Program-made: the position numbers and the translations under genes
The notes under the pieces: model-generated
What the model saw: the letters and a program-made list of their open reading frames with translations, nothing else
Told to the model about the DNA's origin: nothing
The model's database searches: none
Assembly (NCBI GenBank): GCA_021234155.1
Contig: JAJEKV010000221.1
Location: forward strand, 310,001-374,000
Source: Isoetes taiwanensis
Taxonomy: Eukaryota; Streptophyta; Lycopodiopsida; Isoetales; Isoetaceae
Direction: 5' to 3'
DNA length: 64,000 nt
In this document: positions 1-12,700 of the stretch, in pieces
How the letters are laid out: each line of letters opens with the position of its first letter
Position numbering within the stretch: position 1 is the first letter of the stretch

Positions 1-3000
1 ACCTGCTGCAAGCAAAGATGTTCATGGAAAACTAGTCTAATGCAAGCTCATCACAGAGGGCTTCAAATGGTCAGCCGCGTTTAGGGTTTTTGAAGAAGCA
101 TTGCAAACCGCAACCAAGCATCACCAAAAACCCAAACCCATGTGAGCATAACCGCAAATAAGCAAAGCAGCCGAGGTGGTTGCAGATTGCGAATGTGATC
201 TGTGATATTCAAGTAAGCCCACGCGCCTTACTTGTCATGGCTACCAAAGACTCTCCAAAGACCGCCATGAATCCAAAGATTATCATGCCATCCGTAAATT
301 TAACAAGAACAAACAAAAAACTGCTACCAATCTCATTTGAAAAATTGTCATTTTAGCCCAAAGACAAGGATCGAATCAAAGCAAATTCGACAAGACCGAG
401 CTTCAAATGTTAAAAAATCAAATCAAGAAATAAAAACCGGAAAGATTGCTTAGAATGCTCGAATTTCGCATGAGAGAAATACAAAGAAGGCTTCATTGGC
501 CTCCATTCCACAGAGAAATACAAAGAAGGCTTCATTGGCTTCAAAGAAATTCCCTCCATTGGCTTCGCCTCTGTTACAAAAAGGCCCCAAAGATCATGCC
601 GCTTGACAAAGCCCAAAGATCATGTCGCCCCCCTACGCGTTCCTTGCTCTACGCTCACCCTAGATCAGAATACCAGAAATGGAATATATCTTCCCTAAAT
701 AGCAATATGCCACGTTATCCTGTTTTTAGCATGTCCATGTCACGTTCTTCTATCTAAAATAGCGATTTTGATGAAGACAGATTTTGGGTCAAACCAGCCC
801 ATCCACCATCAGCATCATACGAAAATATCTACAAATACACCTCCATAACCATTCACAATCTTATGTAATACTATACTCTTTTCACATTTTTTACACCTTA
901 TTGTTGGTTTAATTCGCATATAATTGAATTGACTTTTATCGCATGCACAAAGAAGACTGTACTTTATATAAAAGCGTTTGGTTTGCATAGAGAACAGATT
1001 AGCACCTTGCAATCAACATGCAATTTTTAATCACGTATTGTCAGTGTGAAAACTCCAGGGCTTGTAAGCATAGTCGAGCTTTCAATTTTTATACACGTAT
1101 TGTCAACTATGTGGATCATCATGTGAAAGCATCTTGGTTCATAAGCATATAGATAGCAAAATCATCCTAGGCTTTCAAGTGGGATTGTCCTCGCTATCTT
1201 GACATTTCTATAACCTTTTACCACACCATAGAGCGTGAAGTATGGTAGGAGGTTGAGATTGATGTTTCTTTGACCTCATTGACTTGATATCTATTTTGCT
1301 CCATCAAATAAAGTTCTTTTAAGTGATCTAGCCGAAGACATTAAAGACATGAAGTTTTTTGGTTGCTTCTTTCTTTTGAGTGGGATTGTCCTCACTATAT
1401 TCGTTGCTTCTTTCTTTTGAGTGGGATTGTCCTCACTATATTGACATTTCTATAACCCTTTCGCACACAGTAGATTGGCATTTCTATAATCCTTTCGCAC
1501 ACAGTAGATTGACATTTCTATAACCCTTTCGCACACAGTAGAGTGTCATAAGTATGGTAGGAGGTTGAGATTGATGTTTCTTTGATCTCATTGACTTGAT
1601 ATCCATTTTGCTCCATCAAATAAAGTTCTCCAAGTGATCTAGTTAAAGACATTAAAGACAAGTCCACCATCACCATTTTGTTGCTTCTTTCACAAAAGGA
1701 CGACGATTAGGGTTCTTTCACATTAGGGTTATGATAACACTACATATTTATTACTTGTATTCATGTAGCAAGCACGAAAGGAAGCAAGCAAACACGCACA
1801 CACTTGAATAGGTTTTGCATGAACAAGATAGGCCGTCAGCAATGCAACGTCAAAGTTGCTAAAGCATCATTTCTACATTGACAACAGAATTATGATTCTA
1901 TGATATTTGGACTCCAGGTAGGGAAATAAAAAGGTATGGCCACCATCAATTTCTCCAGAATATGTTCATGCAAGTAACTATATCAGGACCTACACCTTCG
2001 TTCAATATTTCTTGAGATTTTAAGTTGAGTTTCCCATGATGTGCATGTGCTTTAAGGATGGCAAACCAGAAATGATGTTACGAATGGCCATTTAATCAAA
2101 CACAGACTTTCTCCAGACTGCCAGACTCATTAAGAAGCGCATTCTGAACTGCCAACGTTCTGAAAGTCCAGAGCTTAACTTGACGAATCCACTTGCATGG
2201 GGCAAGAGCTGCCTGCCCAGCACAGCAGTATATCGTTGTAAGAAATGTATATATCTAAAAACCCACCAAGCTGCGTCTGCTGAAAAATGTCAAGAACTCC
2301 CTTAAGGTGTTGGCAATCAACATAAGCACAGAGTGTGTAATTCTAGGAGTGTGTAAAATGGGTTAACCCATTCTACACACTCCTAGATTGCATTCTAGGA
2401 GATTAAAATTCCAGTCTTAACCCTGGTGGAGTTTCCCACTTTCACACTTTGTCTCCACCTCACGAGTGTGTAACCATGTGCTGCTTGTGACCCTGTCGTA
2501 GCGCCTGCAGGAAAGGCCAATGTATTTCATAAATGGGTTTGGTCTGCATAGAGAATAGGCATGGTTTCAGTTTTGTGCACTTCCATTCAACATGCAATTT
2601 TTTAACATGTACTGTAACCTATTAAGGGTCATAACCTATATGGGTCATCACGTGAAAACAGGTCACTCTCCGTCTGCGAGGCATAGCTATTAGCTGGACA
2701 ACAAATTCATCCTAAGCTTCAAGGGGGTTATTTTCATTATTCTGTTTCTTTAGTAACCCTTTAGCCCACAGCAGAGCATGATCTCATAACCTAAGCCCAG
2801 TAGGAGTTGGTAACCTTGAGATTACGATTTATTTGTGCAGTATGTTACCAATCTCATTGATCTGATATCTATTTTGGTCCCTCATGGTGCTTCAGTTACT
2901 TTCCTGTGGAACAAAAGATAGACGAAAATCCGCAGGCATTATTTTGTTGCTTCACTGGGGGGATTATGAAACACACGATTAACTATAGTAAATTGACACC

Positions 3001-3157
3001 TCAGGTCAAGACAAATCTTATAATCTTGCACCTAGTCCTTAATACCTAAATAGGCATCTATTATAAACCAACTTTAAGCAAAAGTTGGAGAGAACTATGC
3101 CGAGTAGAAAGGAAGGAAGATGATATTGGAGGGATCTAAAAGATACAAAGTCGACCG
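1..3157. other. Non-coding region with local duplications
   Basis: No convincing gene. Reading frames here are short and none resembles a known domain. The only structure I see is repetitive: a short direct repeat around 480-540 (two copies of a unit ending gcttcattgg) and the duplicated blocks at 1240-1660 listed separately. It may be the 5' flank of sequence outside the window, or downstream DNA of the PPR relic that follows on the minus strand. Confidence 0.5.
1240..1660. repeat. Duplicated 110-bp block flanking tandem repeats
   Basis: A block of about 110 bp at 1240-1350 (starting tatggtaggaggttgagatt) recurs at 1551-1660 with few changes. Between them are shorter tandem repeats: two copies of a roughly 40-bp unit containing gagtgggattgtcctcac (about 1361-1441) and three copies of a roughly 35-bp unit containing ctttcgcacacagtaga (about 1441-1545). 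The pattern suggests replication slippage or unequal exchange. No coding function is seen. Confidence 0.7.
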
Positions 3158-3449
3158 ATGGTGAGACAAAGCCAAAGCAGGGTTTACAACATGCAAAGGA
3201 GGCCAATGTGTTTTTCTGGGACCCTAGTTAAGAGTATAGATATAACGAAGTCTGCAGGCACAATTTTGTTGGTGCTTGCCAATGACATAAGTATAACAGG
3301 CCAGACAGTAGGTCCACACTCTGGAGACAGATCATCCACCAGTTCCTTCTTATTCTCTTGTTTGAGTTGCATGCCAAGATGTCTATATAAAATTGCAGTC
3401 TGCCTTTGCAGGTAGCGACTTGCAATAATAGCATATAAAAGATCAAACT

Positions 3450-5989
3450 TCAATCAATGCCTGCCCATTCATCACTAGGTACAGCACAGATATTTGACAG
3501 CAGTACATATGGTCCAGCCTTTTTTCGATCAGATTCAACTGCACATTTTGCAGCAAATTTTGCCTGTTCCATATCACCATGCATTACACCACATGCACCA
3601 AGAAAAGCAGTCCAAGATGCAGTAGTAGGCAAGAGGACCATATTATGTATAAAATCGTTTATTTCATCCAACATTCCTGTTCTGCCAAGCACATCAAACA
3701 TGCAGTCATAATGTTCCACTATCAGTGCCAAAGCATAAACTCTTCTAACGAAAAAAAACAAATAGCAAGCCTCGTCAACCAGGCCAGCACAACTGCATGC
3801 AGAAATTGTATTGACAAGTGTAACATCATTTGGCATTTGGCCATCGAAGTGCATTTGTTGAAAGAGTCCAAGGGCTTTTTTGTAGAAACCATGTTGGGCA
3901 TATGCGCCAATAATGGTATTCCATGAAATAATATTATGTTCAGGCATCTCACTGAATGTTATTTGGGCACGTTGGCTACCACATTTCCCATACATATTTA
4001 TAAGAGCATTTCCAATTATAATTTCCTCATTTAATCCACACTCTAACACAAGTATGCATTTCCATGCCTCTATGAAGAGCTGCCTGGTCAGCACATGCAT
4101 CGATGATACTAAGAAACGTCACTCTATTAGGCATCATACCTTGATTTTGCATCTCTTCAAAAAGTTGTGAAGGGCTTCTTTCGCACAGTTATGCTGAGCA
4201 TATGTTGCTATCATTGCAGTCCAGGCAATAATGTTTTGTGTATCTACCTTTTGAAACATCCTTTGTGCATCCCCCAAGCTTCCACACTTCCCATACATGT
4301 TAACAAGTGCATGTTCCACATCAGAGAATGATTCACACTGATTGTCCACAAGCAATGCATGCATCCACTTAGCCTCGGCTAGTACTGCAGCACTAGCACA
4401 TGCATCAATTATGCATGCATAAACGAATTCGTCTGGGACAACATCCTTCGTTTAAATCTTTTGTAACAACAATGCAGCATTCTTGTGATACCCATGCTGA
4501 ATATATGATGAAAGCAATGCTGTCCAGGAAATCACGTCAGGTTCATGCATTCCATCAAATATTTGTTGTGCCATATCTAAACTCCCGCATTTTCCATACA
4601 TATTTATAAGAGCATTGCTCACAACCATGTCATACTCCAATCCTCTATCTAGAATAAAAGCATGTATTCGCTTACCTTCTGATATGTCTCCATCAGAAAT
4701 GCATGCATAAAAAAAGCTAATAAATGTAATCCCGTTAGGAAGAACCCGTTCCAGGTTCATTTGTTGGAAAATGTAGAGTTTTTCCCTTGGTCCTGTTGTG
4801 AAAACCCTGCAATAATGGCAGACCAAGAAACTACATTCCGATTGGGCATGTGGTCAAACACTTGTGTTGCATACTCCAGACTCCCACATTTCCCATATGA
4901 GTCAATAAGAGCATTTCCAACAAGCATATCTGGATCCAAGCTTCTGCATATGGCATAAGAATGAATCTACTTTGTCCCTGACAAGACTTCTGTGTTTGCA
5001 AACATGCCAACGACACTGACACAGGTGACATTATTTGGCATAAGACCTTCTGCCTCCATCTCAAGTAAAATATGAAGGGTCTCCTTGGGATTTCCTTGCC
5101 AGCAAAATGATGGTAGGATTGAATTCCACGAAACCAGATTCTTCTCCTGCATCTTATTAAAAATTCTGTGACCTTCCGACCATCCGAATATGTTGTACAA
5201 GTTCATAAGCGCAGTTGCTAGAACAATACATGAATGAAGGCCGAACTTCCTAATGCAGGAGTGTATACGTTTGCCTTGTGCCAATGCCTCTTCAGAAATG
5301 CATGCTTCCACCACACTGGAATAGGTTACCTTGTCTGGCAATATGCCTTCCAGCTGCATTTCGTGAAAGTATGATAATGCTTTCCTGCCATCCCCAGTTT
5401 CAGAATAAAATACAATCATTGAGGTCCAAGAAACTATGTCCTTATTCCGCATTCTACAAAAAAAGCTTTCTACATATTCCAGACCACCTAATTTGCTATA
5501 CATATTGAGGATTGCATTCCCAACAATTTCATAAGAGTCAAAGTCACTAATTATAATGTAAGCATGGAAAAACTTGCCTTTTGCAAGATTCCAAAATCTC
5601 GTGCATGCATTCAAAATGGTCACAAATGCAGGCTTATCTGGGATCACCCCATCAAGCTGCATTCGATGGAAAAGTTCAACCGCATCTCTGGCAAGCCCAT
5701 GTCGACAATAAATCCCCAACATAATTGTCCAGGAAAAAACGTTCCATTGGCTCAGTTTCTGAAACACCATATTTGCTTCATGCATATGTCCACAGTTGCC
5801 ATACATCATAGCCAAATGATTTTCCACAAACATATCTTTCACACGGGCACTACGAACGACGTGGGCATGAATGTGTAATAAATAGTCTTCCCAAGGGGGG
5901 ATTCCTCCCTCACCAGATTTTGTGGTTTGAAATAGTTCTGGGTGTTGATAACATATACTAACAGGTGATTCAAGTGACTTGTGCATCAA
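3450..5989 (-). pseudogene. PLS-class pentatricopeptide repeat (PPR) protein, broken
   Basis: PPR proteins bind single-stranded organelle RNA, one repeat per base, and in plants guide editing, splicing or stabilisation. The minus strand carries a long run of degenerate 35-36-residue repeats with the usual signatures: NALINMYGKCGSL, VFDxMPxRNVVSW, ALxLFxxMxxxGxxPNxVT. About ten can be followed from 5989 down to 3450, the last part being E-motif-like (WTAFLGAC, then PYVLLSNI near 3480-3500). The reading frame is interrupted by nonsense codons near 4965 (TAG) and 4452 (TAA) and by frameshifts near 4790, 4155 and 4035. After the E-like part there is a stop and I find no convincing DYW deaminase domain. 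The frame starts without an obvious transit peptide, so the 5' end may also be lost. The gene appears intronless, as is usual for this family. No function should be assumed. Confidence 0.85.
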
Positions 5990-6839
5990 ATGAAGAAGTA
6001 TCTAAGGCTGGTTTGCTTTGCTTTTGCTTGGGCATTAAAACTTGGCTGCATAATCCCCTTTAAGGCAGTTAAGGCGTATAAAGGTAAGGTGAGGGATAAG
6101 TTTTTTGTTGTCGTACATACAAAAAACAAGGTAATGGATGACGGTGGCATGCCTAATTTTTGCAGTGCTTTTTTCTCTCTTTCCGAATTGTGCAGCGCAG
6201 TTTGATTCCGAATGGTCTTGTTTTGGCATACAGAAGAAGGCGAAAACCATGTTTTTTTCCATCACCAATATCTTTTCTATTTAGGATCCAAAGCTTGGCT
6301 GTTGGTTGGGTCAATCTGAGTGAGCAGAGGGCTGCTGCACCATGTAGAAGTGCGAAAGAGGTTTCCAGATCGAGAAAGATTTTCCTGATAGAGAATCAAG
6401 CTCTTTGAGACAGAACGCAATGTAATAAACCTTTTAACCCTCAATAAAAGAAATATCCATGCAACACATTGATTTTGGGGGGCCATTTTTATTAAAAATG
6501 GCATCCTGGCCGCTAATGTAGAAGATTCCACATGATCTGAAGGCGAAAAAACAATAAAAGGAAATGTGATAAACATGGATGGACTAAAGAATTGTTACAT
6601 AGATTTTATATGCAAAACAGCTCTTTCTCCGTATGAACAGGATGTTCATTTAAAGCAAATGCCTAAGCATGTGATGCTACTTTATTTAAATATTTTGTAA
6701 GACCCCTGATATAGCTTACAACCACTCTTTCTGTTAACTTCTTTACACAAGTCAGATCATGCAGCATTCAGGAGACGGCATTGGCTTGTGGCTAAAAGTA
6801 TTTTGGCTTGTCTAAGAGGTACAGTCAATGAAAAATAAC

Positions 6840-7001
6840 TTAGCCTGAGCAGTCTTCTCTTCAGCTGAGCATGAATGCAGACTTGCTTTTTGCCAAGCAC
6901 TACAAATTCTGGAAACATACATTAGCTTGAGCAGTCTTCTCTGCAACTGTGCATGGATCCAGACTTACTGTTTACCAAGCACTATAGATTTTGGAGACAT
7001 C
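6840..7001. repeat. Tandem duplication, about 82-bp unit x2
   Basis: Two imperfect head-to-tail copies, 6840-6920 and 6922-7001. Both contain gagcagtcttctct, a middle part ending in gcaga/ccaga plus cttgct/cttact, and tgccaagcacta/taccaagcacta. Similarity is roughly 80 percent by eye. No known element is recognised. Confidence 0.75.
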
Positions 7002-7845
7002 CGTCACGATCTTCCATTGTGGTTGCATGTTGTACATGAATCAGTCACCTAAATTTCGGGAGATTCTTAATAAGAGGCTTGGGTACGGACAGTCAAAGAA
7101 CAAACATCCATTTTGGCCATGCTTCAACAATGATGAATGAAGGGATTGTGAAGATAATTTTGTTCGCTAATTGCTTAATTGAAATCTTCTGTCACTAGAA
7201 AAGAGCAGGTTACATGGCAAGTTTGAGTGTTTGCGTGTTCTTAGAGCATTGTACAGTAGCACCATTTAATTGTAAATATCAGCCTATGTATTATGCAAGT
7301 AAATGCTTAAAATACTTACTTATTACTGAGTTGAGATCATAACGAACATAGAGAAGTGCACTCCTCTAAAATATACTGAAGCATGTCGCCAAGCGTCTGC
7401 AACAAAACGAAACAAATATAAGAGTGATATAATACAACTTTTAGAACACCCCGGGAAAATTAGTGTTCATAAGATAGACATGAGTAGATGTGCCCGGCCA
7501 GCTCTTGCCTCTGCTATGAAATCGTACGTCCTAGGTTTTTATGTTTCAAAAAAGGATGTCTTGTGATATTTCCAGGGTGAACATCGCTACAAAGAACAAT
7601 CTCGATTGCAAGCTTTCTGACATAAACCGGCTGGGTTTGACCTCAAAAAGGACACAAGTTTGAGAAGCTCCATACCTTCGCTAAGCTCCATCCCTTCGCT
7701 AAGCTCCATCCTTCTCTAACCGTGCCCTATTTGTGATTAGAGGCGACGGTCCAGAACTGCCATCGAAATTAAGCTGCATCCAAGTCAAATATCATGACAC
7801 GTGGATAGTCATGGTAAAGGAATGGATTCCAATGCCTTAGGGCCT

Positions 7846-7900
7846 TTTTCCACAGGAGTCTTATTTTATGGGTCATATTTTTATAAGACCGTTTGGTAGG
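7846..7900 (+). repeat. Possible terminus of dispersed GGCCCTTTTTCCAC family
   Basis: The stretch tta-gggcctttttccacagg followed by gtcttatttt resembles the ends of two longer copies at 38065-38240 and 62640-62840. In two of the three cases TTA precedes the ggccc end, which would suit a PIF/Harbinger-type 3-bp target duplication. Only the outer 35 bp or so matches here, so this is tentative. Confidence 0.35.
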
Positions 7901-8103
7901 ATATTCCCTCTCCACAGATCCTTTTCGCCCATCTGAGATCTTTCTCGGGTCAAACTGGCCCTTGTTGACCCAATTTTAAAGGGGGCACTAGGAAACCATC
8001 AACTATTGGTTAAAATGGTATTTTGGCATTTGGACAGTACGGTGTCACAGTAATACAGTCCAATACTTCATAACTCAAACACATGTACAAGATTCTACCA
8101 TGA

Positions 8104-8148
8104 CATGAGCCTGGGGAATCGAACCCCAGTTCCAATCCAATGCTCATG
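8104..8148 (-). other. tRNA-like minihelix lacking D and anticodon arms
   Basis: On the minus strand this 45-base segment can fold as a 7-bp acceptor-like stem (CATGAGC with GCTCATG) and a T-arm-like hairpin with a 6-bp stem (CTGGGG/CCCCAG) and 7-base loop TTCGATT. The two are joined by only 12 bases where the D and anticodon arms should be. The T loop is also a good pol III B box (GGTTCGATTCC). It could be a decayed tRNA-derived retroposon head. Related sequences lie at 24547-24586 and 28355-28395. It is not a functional tRNA. Confidence 0.45.
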
Positions 8149-8297
8149 GCTTACCTGGAGCTTAAGTGGAGATCATGCATAGGGGCCATCAAACACGTGC
8201 CATTGACTGCCACCCCAAGCTGCAACTGTCAATAGCATGCATTCGATGACCCCTATACATAGTGCCCGCCAACCCAAGTTGCAATACCCTTGGACCG

Positions 8298-8302
8298 TAA
8301 GG
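8298..8302. repeat. 5-bp target-site duplication, left (TAAGG)
   Basis: TAAGG lies immediately before the TG that opens the first LTR. The same five bases follow the CA that ends the last LTR (28330-28334). Five-base duplications are the norm for Ty3/gypsy integrases, so the pair marks the original insertion boundaries of the whole 20-kb array. Confidence 0.75.
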
Positions 8303-8795
8303 TGTTACGGCCCAAGGGCAAGTCGCGCTTGTAGGCCTTGGGACCGGCGTTGCTGCCTGGTGCCGCCTGGTGCCGCGTATGGGTTATTTTTTAAAATGGC
8401 ATTTGCTTCGTATGTAAATGTGACGATTAATTAAATTATAAAGGCCCTTCTGGGCGTTTAGTCTAGTGGTAACACACTAAGTCTAGCAACTATAGGTCTC
8501 GAGTTCGAGACCGCCCAGAATCGCACTCTGAACTGTTGGGTGTCAAAACCCACAGACGCAATGTAAAGTGGTTGGGGGCAATGTAGTATGGTGTGTGGTC
8601 ACATGTCCAGTTGGATGCTGCCTAGTGGTGTGACGTTAAAATACTATCTATCTATCTATCTAAAAACCCACTAAACCATTGCTTTTGGGGTATGATGTGG
8701 CATCACCTCATTGGATGAGGTAATTAAAAGGGGAAATCGAAGCTATGGCATCGCGGCCTGATATGAAGTGGCTGGATCAAATGGAAAGGATTGGA
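8303..8795 (+). repeat. 5' LTR of gypsy array, truncated, with SINE inserted
   Basis: Starts tgttacggcccaag, equivalent to tgttatggtccaag in the inner LTRs. The U3 part is shortened and diverged relative to the others. It is interrupted by a SINE at 8451-8661 and then continues to gaaaggattgga, where it joins directly to mid-gag sequence (gcaacgccttaaag). The 3' half of the LTR, the primer site and the start of gag are missing from this copy. The join shows the shared tetranucleotide TGGA. Confidence 0.85.
8451..8661 (+). mobile_element. tRNA-derived SINE with (TATC)n tail
   Basis: The head (8451-8518) is tRNA-like. It has an A box tagtctagtgg at 8459-8469, a B box in ggtctcgagttcgagacc at 8495-8512, and 6-bp acceptor-like ends TGGGCG / CGCCCA. 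A tRNA-unrelated body of about 120 bp follows, then tgacgttaaaatac and a (TATC)n tail at 8643-8661. It interrupts the first gypsy LTR between ggcccttct and aaaacccactaaacc, sequences that are adjacent in the other LTRs, which sets its limits closely. No clear target duplication is visible, perhaps because the site is T- and A-rich. Its 3' end resembles that of the LINE at 36549-36615, so it may use that LINE's machinery. Confidence 0.8.
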
Positions 8796-9762
8796 GCAAC
8801 GCCTTAAAGAATCTCTTGATCGGCTCATGCGGAACTTAAGGAGTGCTGCAAACAATTCCACAACCCAAATGGTATGAGGTACTGTAAGGGGGCGAACGGC
8901 TGAGAGTGCACCACTTGGAGTTGGTTGCACTATGCTGGACACAGCAAATCCAGCTGTGGGGGAGCCTTCCGAGGAGACCTTGAACGGGCTCTCTAAGGAA
9001 GAGATCAAGGCTCTGGAAAAGATGAAGATGCCAGAGTTTGACAGAACGGGCACGCCAGAGGATGCTATGCTCTGGTTGGGTCGCATAAAATTATATTATG
9101 CGGCTACTAAAAAAGGCGATACAACAAAGGTGTTGCATGCCTCTCTTAAGTTAAAAGGTGTTGCTACTTGAAGGTGGGCTATTCACACTGACAGGACGGA
9201 CTTCTGTAAATGATTTGATAGTCGTCATGCACTAATATCACTCAGGGCTTCGGTGCAAATCGGGACTTTACAGGAGTACGTTAGCAAGCTTCGCGGGTTG
9301 TTTGCAAGACTTCCCGACCTTACCCCTCAGATGAGGGTGGACCACTTTGTGAACGGTCTAAAGGAAATCAGTATTAAGACACACCTTTTGCAAGCGGAAC
9401 CCAAAGGCTTCGAGGAAGCAGTTGACTTTGGAAGGAAATTGGTTGGTCATGAGGAACCTCGGAAGACCAAGAAAAGTTTTGATTGGAAATCAAAGCGAAC
9501 TGAGGATTCTATGGATGGAGCATCATCTGCTAAGAAGAGGAAGTGAAATCAGTCAAACAAAAAGGTTGCGGTGCAGTTTAAAGATTCCAGTCCAACAAAA
9601 GGCAGCTATAAAGTGTTATAATTGCCAGGGCATGGGTCATTATATGAGAGAATGTCCTAAGCCACAAAAGCCAAAGAAAGCGATAGCTGCAATGGCTAAA
9701 ACACTATCGGATGTTGAAGCCGTGAAGACGTTGTTTACCGTCATAAAGAAAGAAAAGAGAGC
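8796..9762 (+). pseudogene. gag: Gypsy copy 1 gag (5'-truncated, broken)
   Basis: Encodes the capsid-type retrotransposon gag domain (MPEFDRTGTPEDAMLWLGRI near 9029-9088, then LQEYVSKLRGLFARLPDL near 9268-9321) and a CCHC zinc knuckle, CYNCQGMGHYMREC, at about 9614-9655. Gag assembles the virus-like particle and the knuckle binds the element's RNA. The N-terminal quarter is absent because of the deletion that joins the LTR to gag. Nonsense codons occur near 9168 and 9210 and after the lysine-rich KKRK (9545). Those near 9210 and 9545 recur in copies 2 and 3, so the element was dead before amplification. Confidence 0.85.
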
Positions 9763-12700
9763 ATGGTAAATGTTTCTTCTAAAGTTTTATTTGGTAAAGT
9801 TATTCGTGTTCTAGGTAGAATCAAGGAAAATAATGTGGTTGTTCTTGTTGATTCTGCGAGCACTGACAATTTCTTGTCTGCAGACTTAGCAAGGGAGCTA
9901 GGCCTGAAGCTGACGAAGGTGACTCCGTATGTAGTGAAGGAGAGGCGGAGCTCATGTTCAGCATGGAGATCAACAACCACAGGGCGTAGACTTGATACTT
10001 CAAGATAGAAGTTCACCCAGAGCAATACAGTTTAGAATTGATGTCGATTTGATCAATTTAAAATGTTATGATGTTATTTTGGCGATAAAGTGGCTTCAAA
10101 ATGCACATCCGCTCATTGATTGGGCATCCCATGTGTTAACTTTTGAGTTAGAAGACACTAAGTCTGTTAGTATACAAGGATCACCTTACGTGAGATTTGG
10201 AAAATTGTTATCGACCACTCAGGTCAAAACTACTGTTAGAGTAAATAATAATTAAGTTTTTGGAATATATGTATATGATGATGATGTATGTGTTAAAACT
10301 TGTAATTCACTTGTAGAATAACCGCATGGAAGCTCTCAGCTTCATCCTCACTTACTTGATCTTTTAGAAAGATACAAGGATGTGTTTCTTGAGGAATTGC
10401 CTACAGGCCACCTCCATTAAGGGGAGTAGAGCATGAGATTGACCTTGAGCCTGGAACTAAACCAATGGCAAGAGCGCCTTACCGCTTGAGTCCTCTTGAG
10501 TTAGAGGAAGTTAAAAAGCAGGTTAAGGAATTGCTTGAGAAGGGGTTTATCCAGCCAAGCAAATCTCCTTTTGCAGCTCCAGTGCTACTAGTTAAGAAAA
10601 AAGATGAAACTATGCACATGTGCATAGATTATCGTGCTTTTAACAAAGCAACAATTAAGGATAGATATCCTTTACCATGGATTGACGATATCTTAGATCA
10701 TTTGGGCGATGCAACTTGGTTCACAAGATTGATTTAAGAAGTGGATATCATCAAATTAAGATCCATGAGGGTGATGAACCAAAAACTGCTTTCGAACTCA
10801 TCAAGGTCATTATGAGTTCTTAGTCATGTCGTTTGGTCTCACCAATGCGCCGGCTACGTTCATGAGATTAATGAACCGAGTATTCGCTGATTATTTAGAT
10901 CGGTCAGTTGAAGCATTCTTGGATGATATACTTGTCTACTCGAACTCACTGGAAGAACACTTTCAGCATCTAGAACAAGTGATTTGCGATCCAATAAGTT
11001 GTATGCCAAAATCTCTAAGTGTGATTTCCTAAAGGGTTGCTTATTTGGGTCACATGTTGTCGGGGGAGGAGGTGTCTCCAGACCCTAGCACGGTATGAGC
11101 AGTACATGAATGGCTTCAACCTGAGAATGTTCATGAGTTGAGACGTTTTCTTGGGTTGGCTATCTACTACCGAAAATTTGTGCCTAAGTTTTCTAAAGTA
11201 GTAGCCCCGCTCACCGTTCTTTTGATAAATGATCAAGAGTATGTGTGGGGTCGAGCTCAGCAAGAGGCTTTTGAACGGATCAAAAGTCTTTTGATGAGCA
11301 GTCTAGTACTGAAGGTGCCCGATCTCAAAGAGTCGTTTTGAGATATACATGGATGCTTGTGGGAAAGCTCTGGGAGCTGTGCTTATGTAACAAGGTCATG
11401 TTATTGCATATGAAAGTCGTAATCTTAATCAAGCGGAGCAGAATTAGGCGACATACGAGCAAGAACTATTGGCTATAGTTCATGCATTGAAGACATTGTG
11501 GCACTACTTGAGATGTGGTACCAGTGAAGAGTCGCGCAAGTTTGTGGCATATACCGACCACAAGCCTTTGAGGCTTTTGCAAAGCTAAGCTGATATTAAG
11601 CTAGGTGGCTTGACTTTTTGCATGAGTTCCATTTTAGTATTGAGCATACCCTTGGAAAGAATAATCCGATTGCAGATGCCTTATCCAAGATTAAGCATTT
11701 GAATACTTTGATGGTAGGGAAGAATGATCTCTTTTAAAGGATTAAAGATGCATGTCAAGAAGATAAGAAACAACCCGCAGTAACCAAATCTGGGGATTGG
11801 TGGACTGAACAAGATGGGTTGTACTTTTATAAATCAAGGATTTATGTTCCACTGCATGCTAATCTTCGGGATTTGATATTGTGTGACCATCATGAAACCC
11901 CACAAGCTTGGCATGGGGGTGAGTGGAAGACCTATGAGTTGGTCAAGCGTCACTACTATTGGCCAGGCATGAAGGAACAAGTCCGGGACTTAGTTTCACA
12001 TTGTTTGACGTGTCAAGCGCACTATGGTCGTACCCCGGGACTATTGCAACCTATACCTATACCATTGCAAAGATGGGTCGCTTTGCCTAGAACCATAAGC
12101 CAAAACACTCAGGTATGGGTGATTGTTGATTGTCTACTGGTCCAGATGTAGCAACTGCATACATGAGATATGTTTTTCCTATTTTTGATTTGCCTTTGTC
12201 TATCATAAGTGATAGGGATACCAAGTCTACAGGTCATTTTTGGAGGGACCTTATGAAAGGTCTTAAGGTACGACTAAGAAAGAGTAGTGGTAACCACCCA
12301 CAAATGGATGGCCAAACTGAGAGAATCAACATGATCCTACAGGACATGTTGAGAAGTTTTGTCCATGGACGTTAAACTCGGTGGGAGGAGTATTTGTCTT
12401 ACCTAGAGTTTGCGTATAACAACAGCCATCATACGGGAATTAAGATGACTCCATTTGTTGCTATGATGGGGCGAAATCCCATAACTTATGCCGGTATGCA
12501 TAAGTACCTTAAGACGGATGCCGTCGTGAATATGTTGGATGACATGAATGCAATTTTGCTTCAATGTCGGCAAAACTTGTGAAGAGCGCAAGATCGCGCT
12601 CAAGTGTATGCTAATAAGCGTAGACGCGATGTTACCTATGAGGAAGACGACTATGTGTTCTTAAGGATTGTGTATCCTTCATCATTACAAATCAACACCC

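Larger units (their letters stand above)
5990..8103. other. Non-coding region
   Basis: No supported gene. It holds one tandem duplication (6840-7001), a short repeat of ttcgctaagctccatc (7675-7712), and a possible fragment of a dispersed element whose terminus begins ggcctttttccac (from 7848). The 5' part may be the former upstream region of the PPR gene. Confidence 0.45.

Noticed and set aside
3184-3453. Possible DYW domain downstream of the PPR E motif on the minus strand
   Set aside because: Neither the HxE zinc-binding motif nor the CxxCH region can be found in any frame. At most a decayed remnant.
8451-8518. Functional tRNA gene
   Set aside because: The anticodon stem is poor, and the segment is the head of a SINE with a (TATC)n tail inside an LTR.
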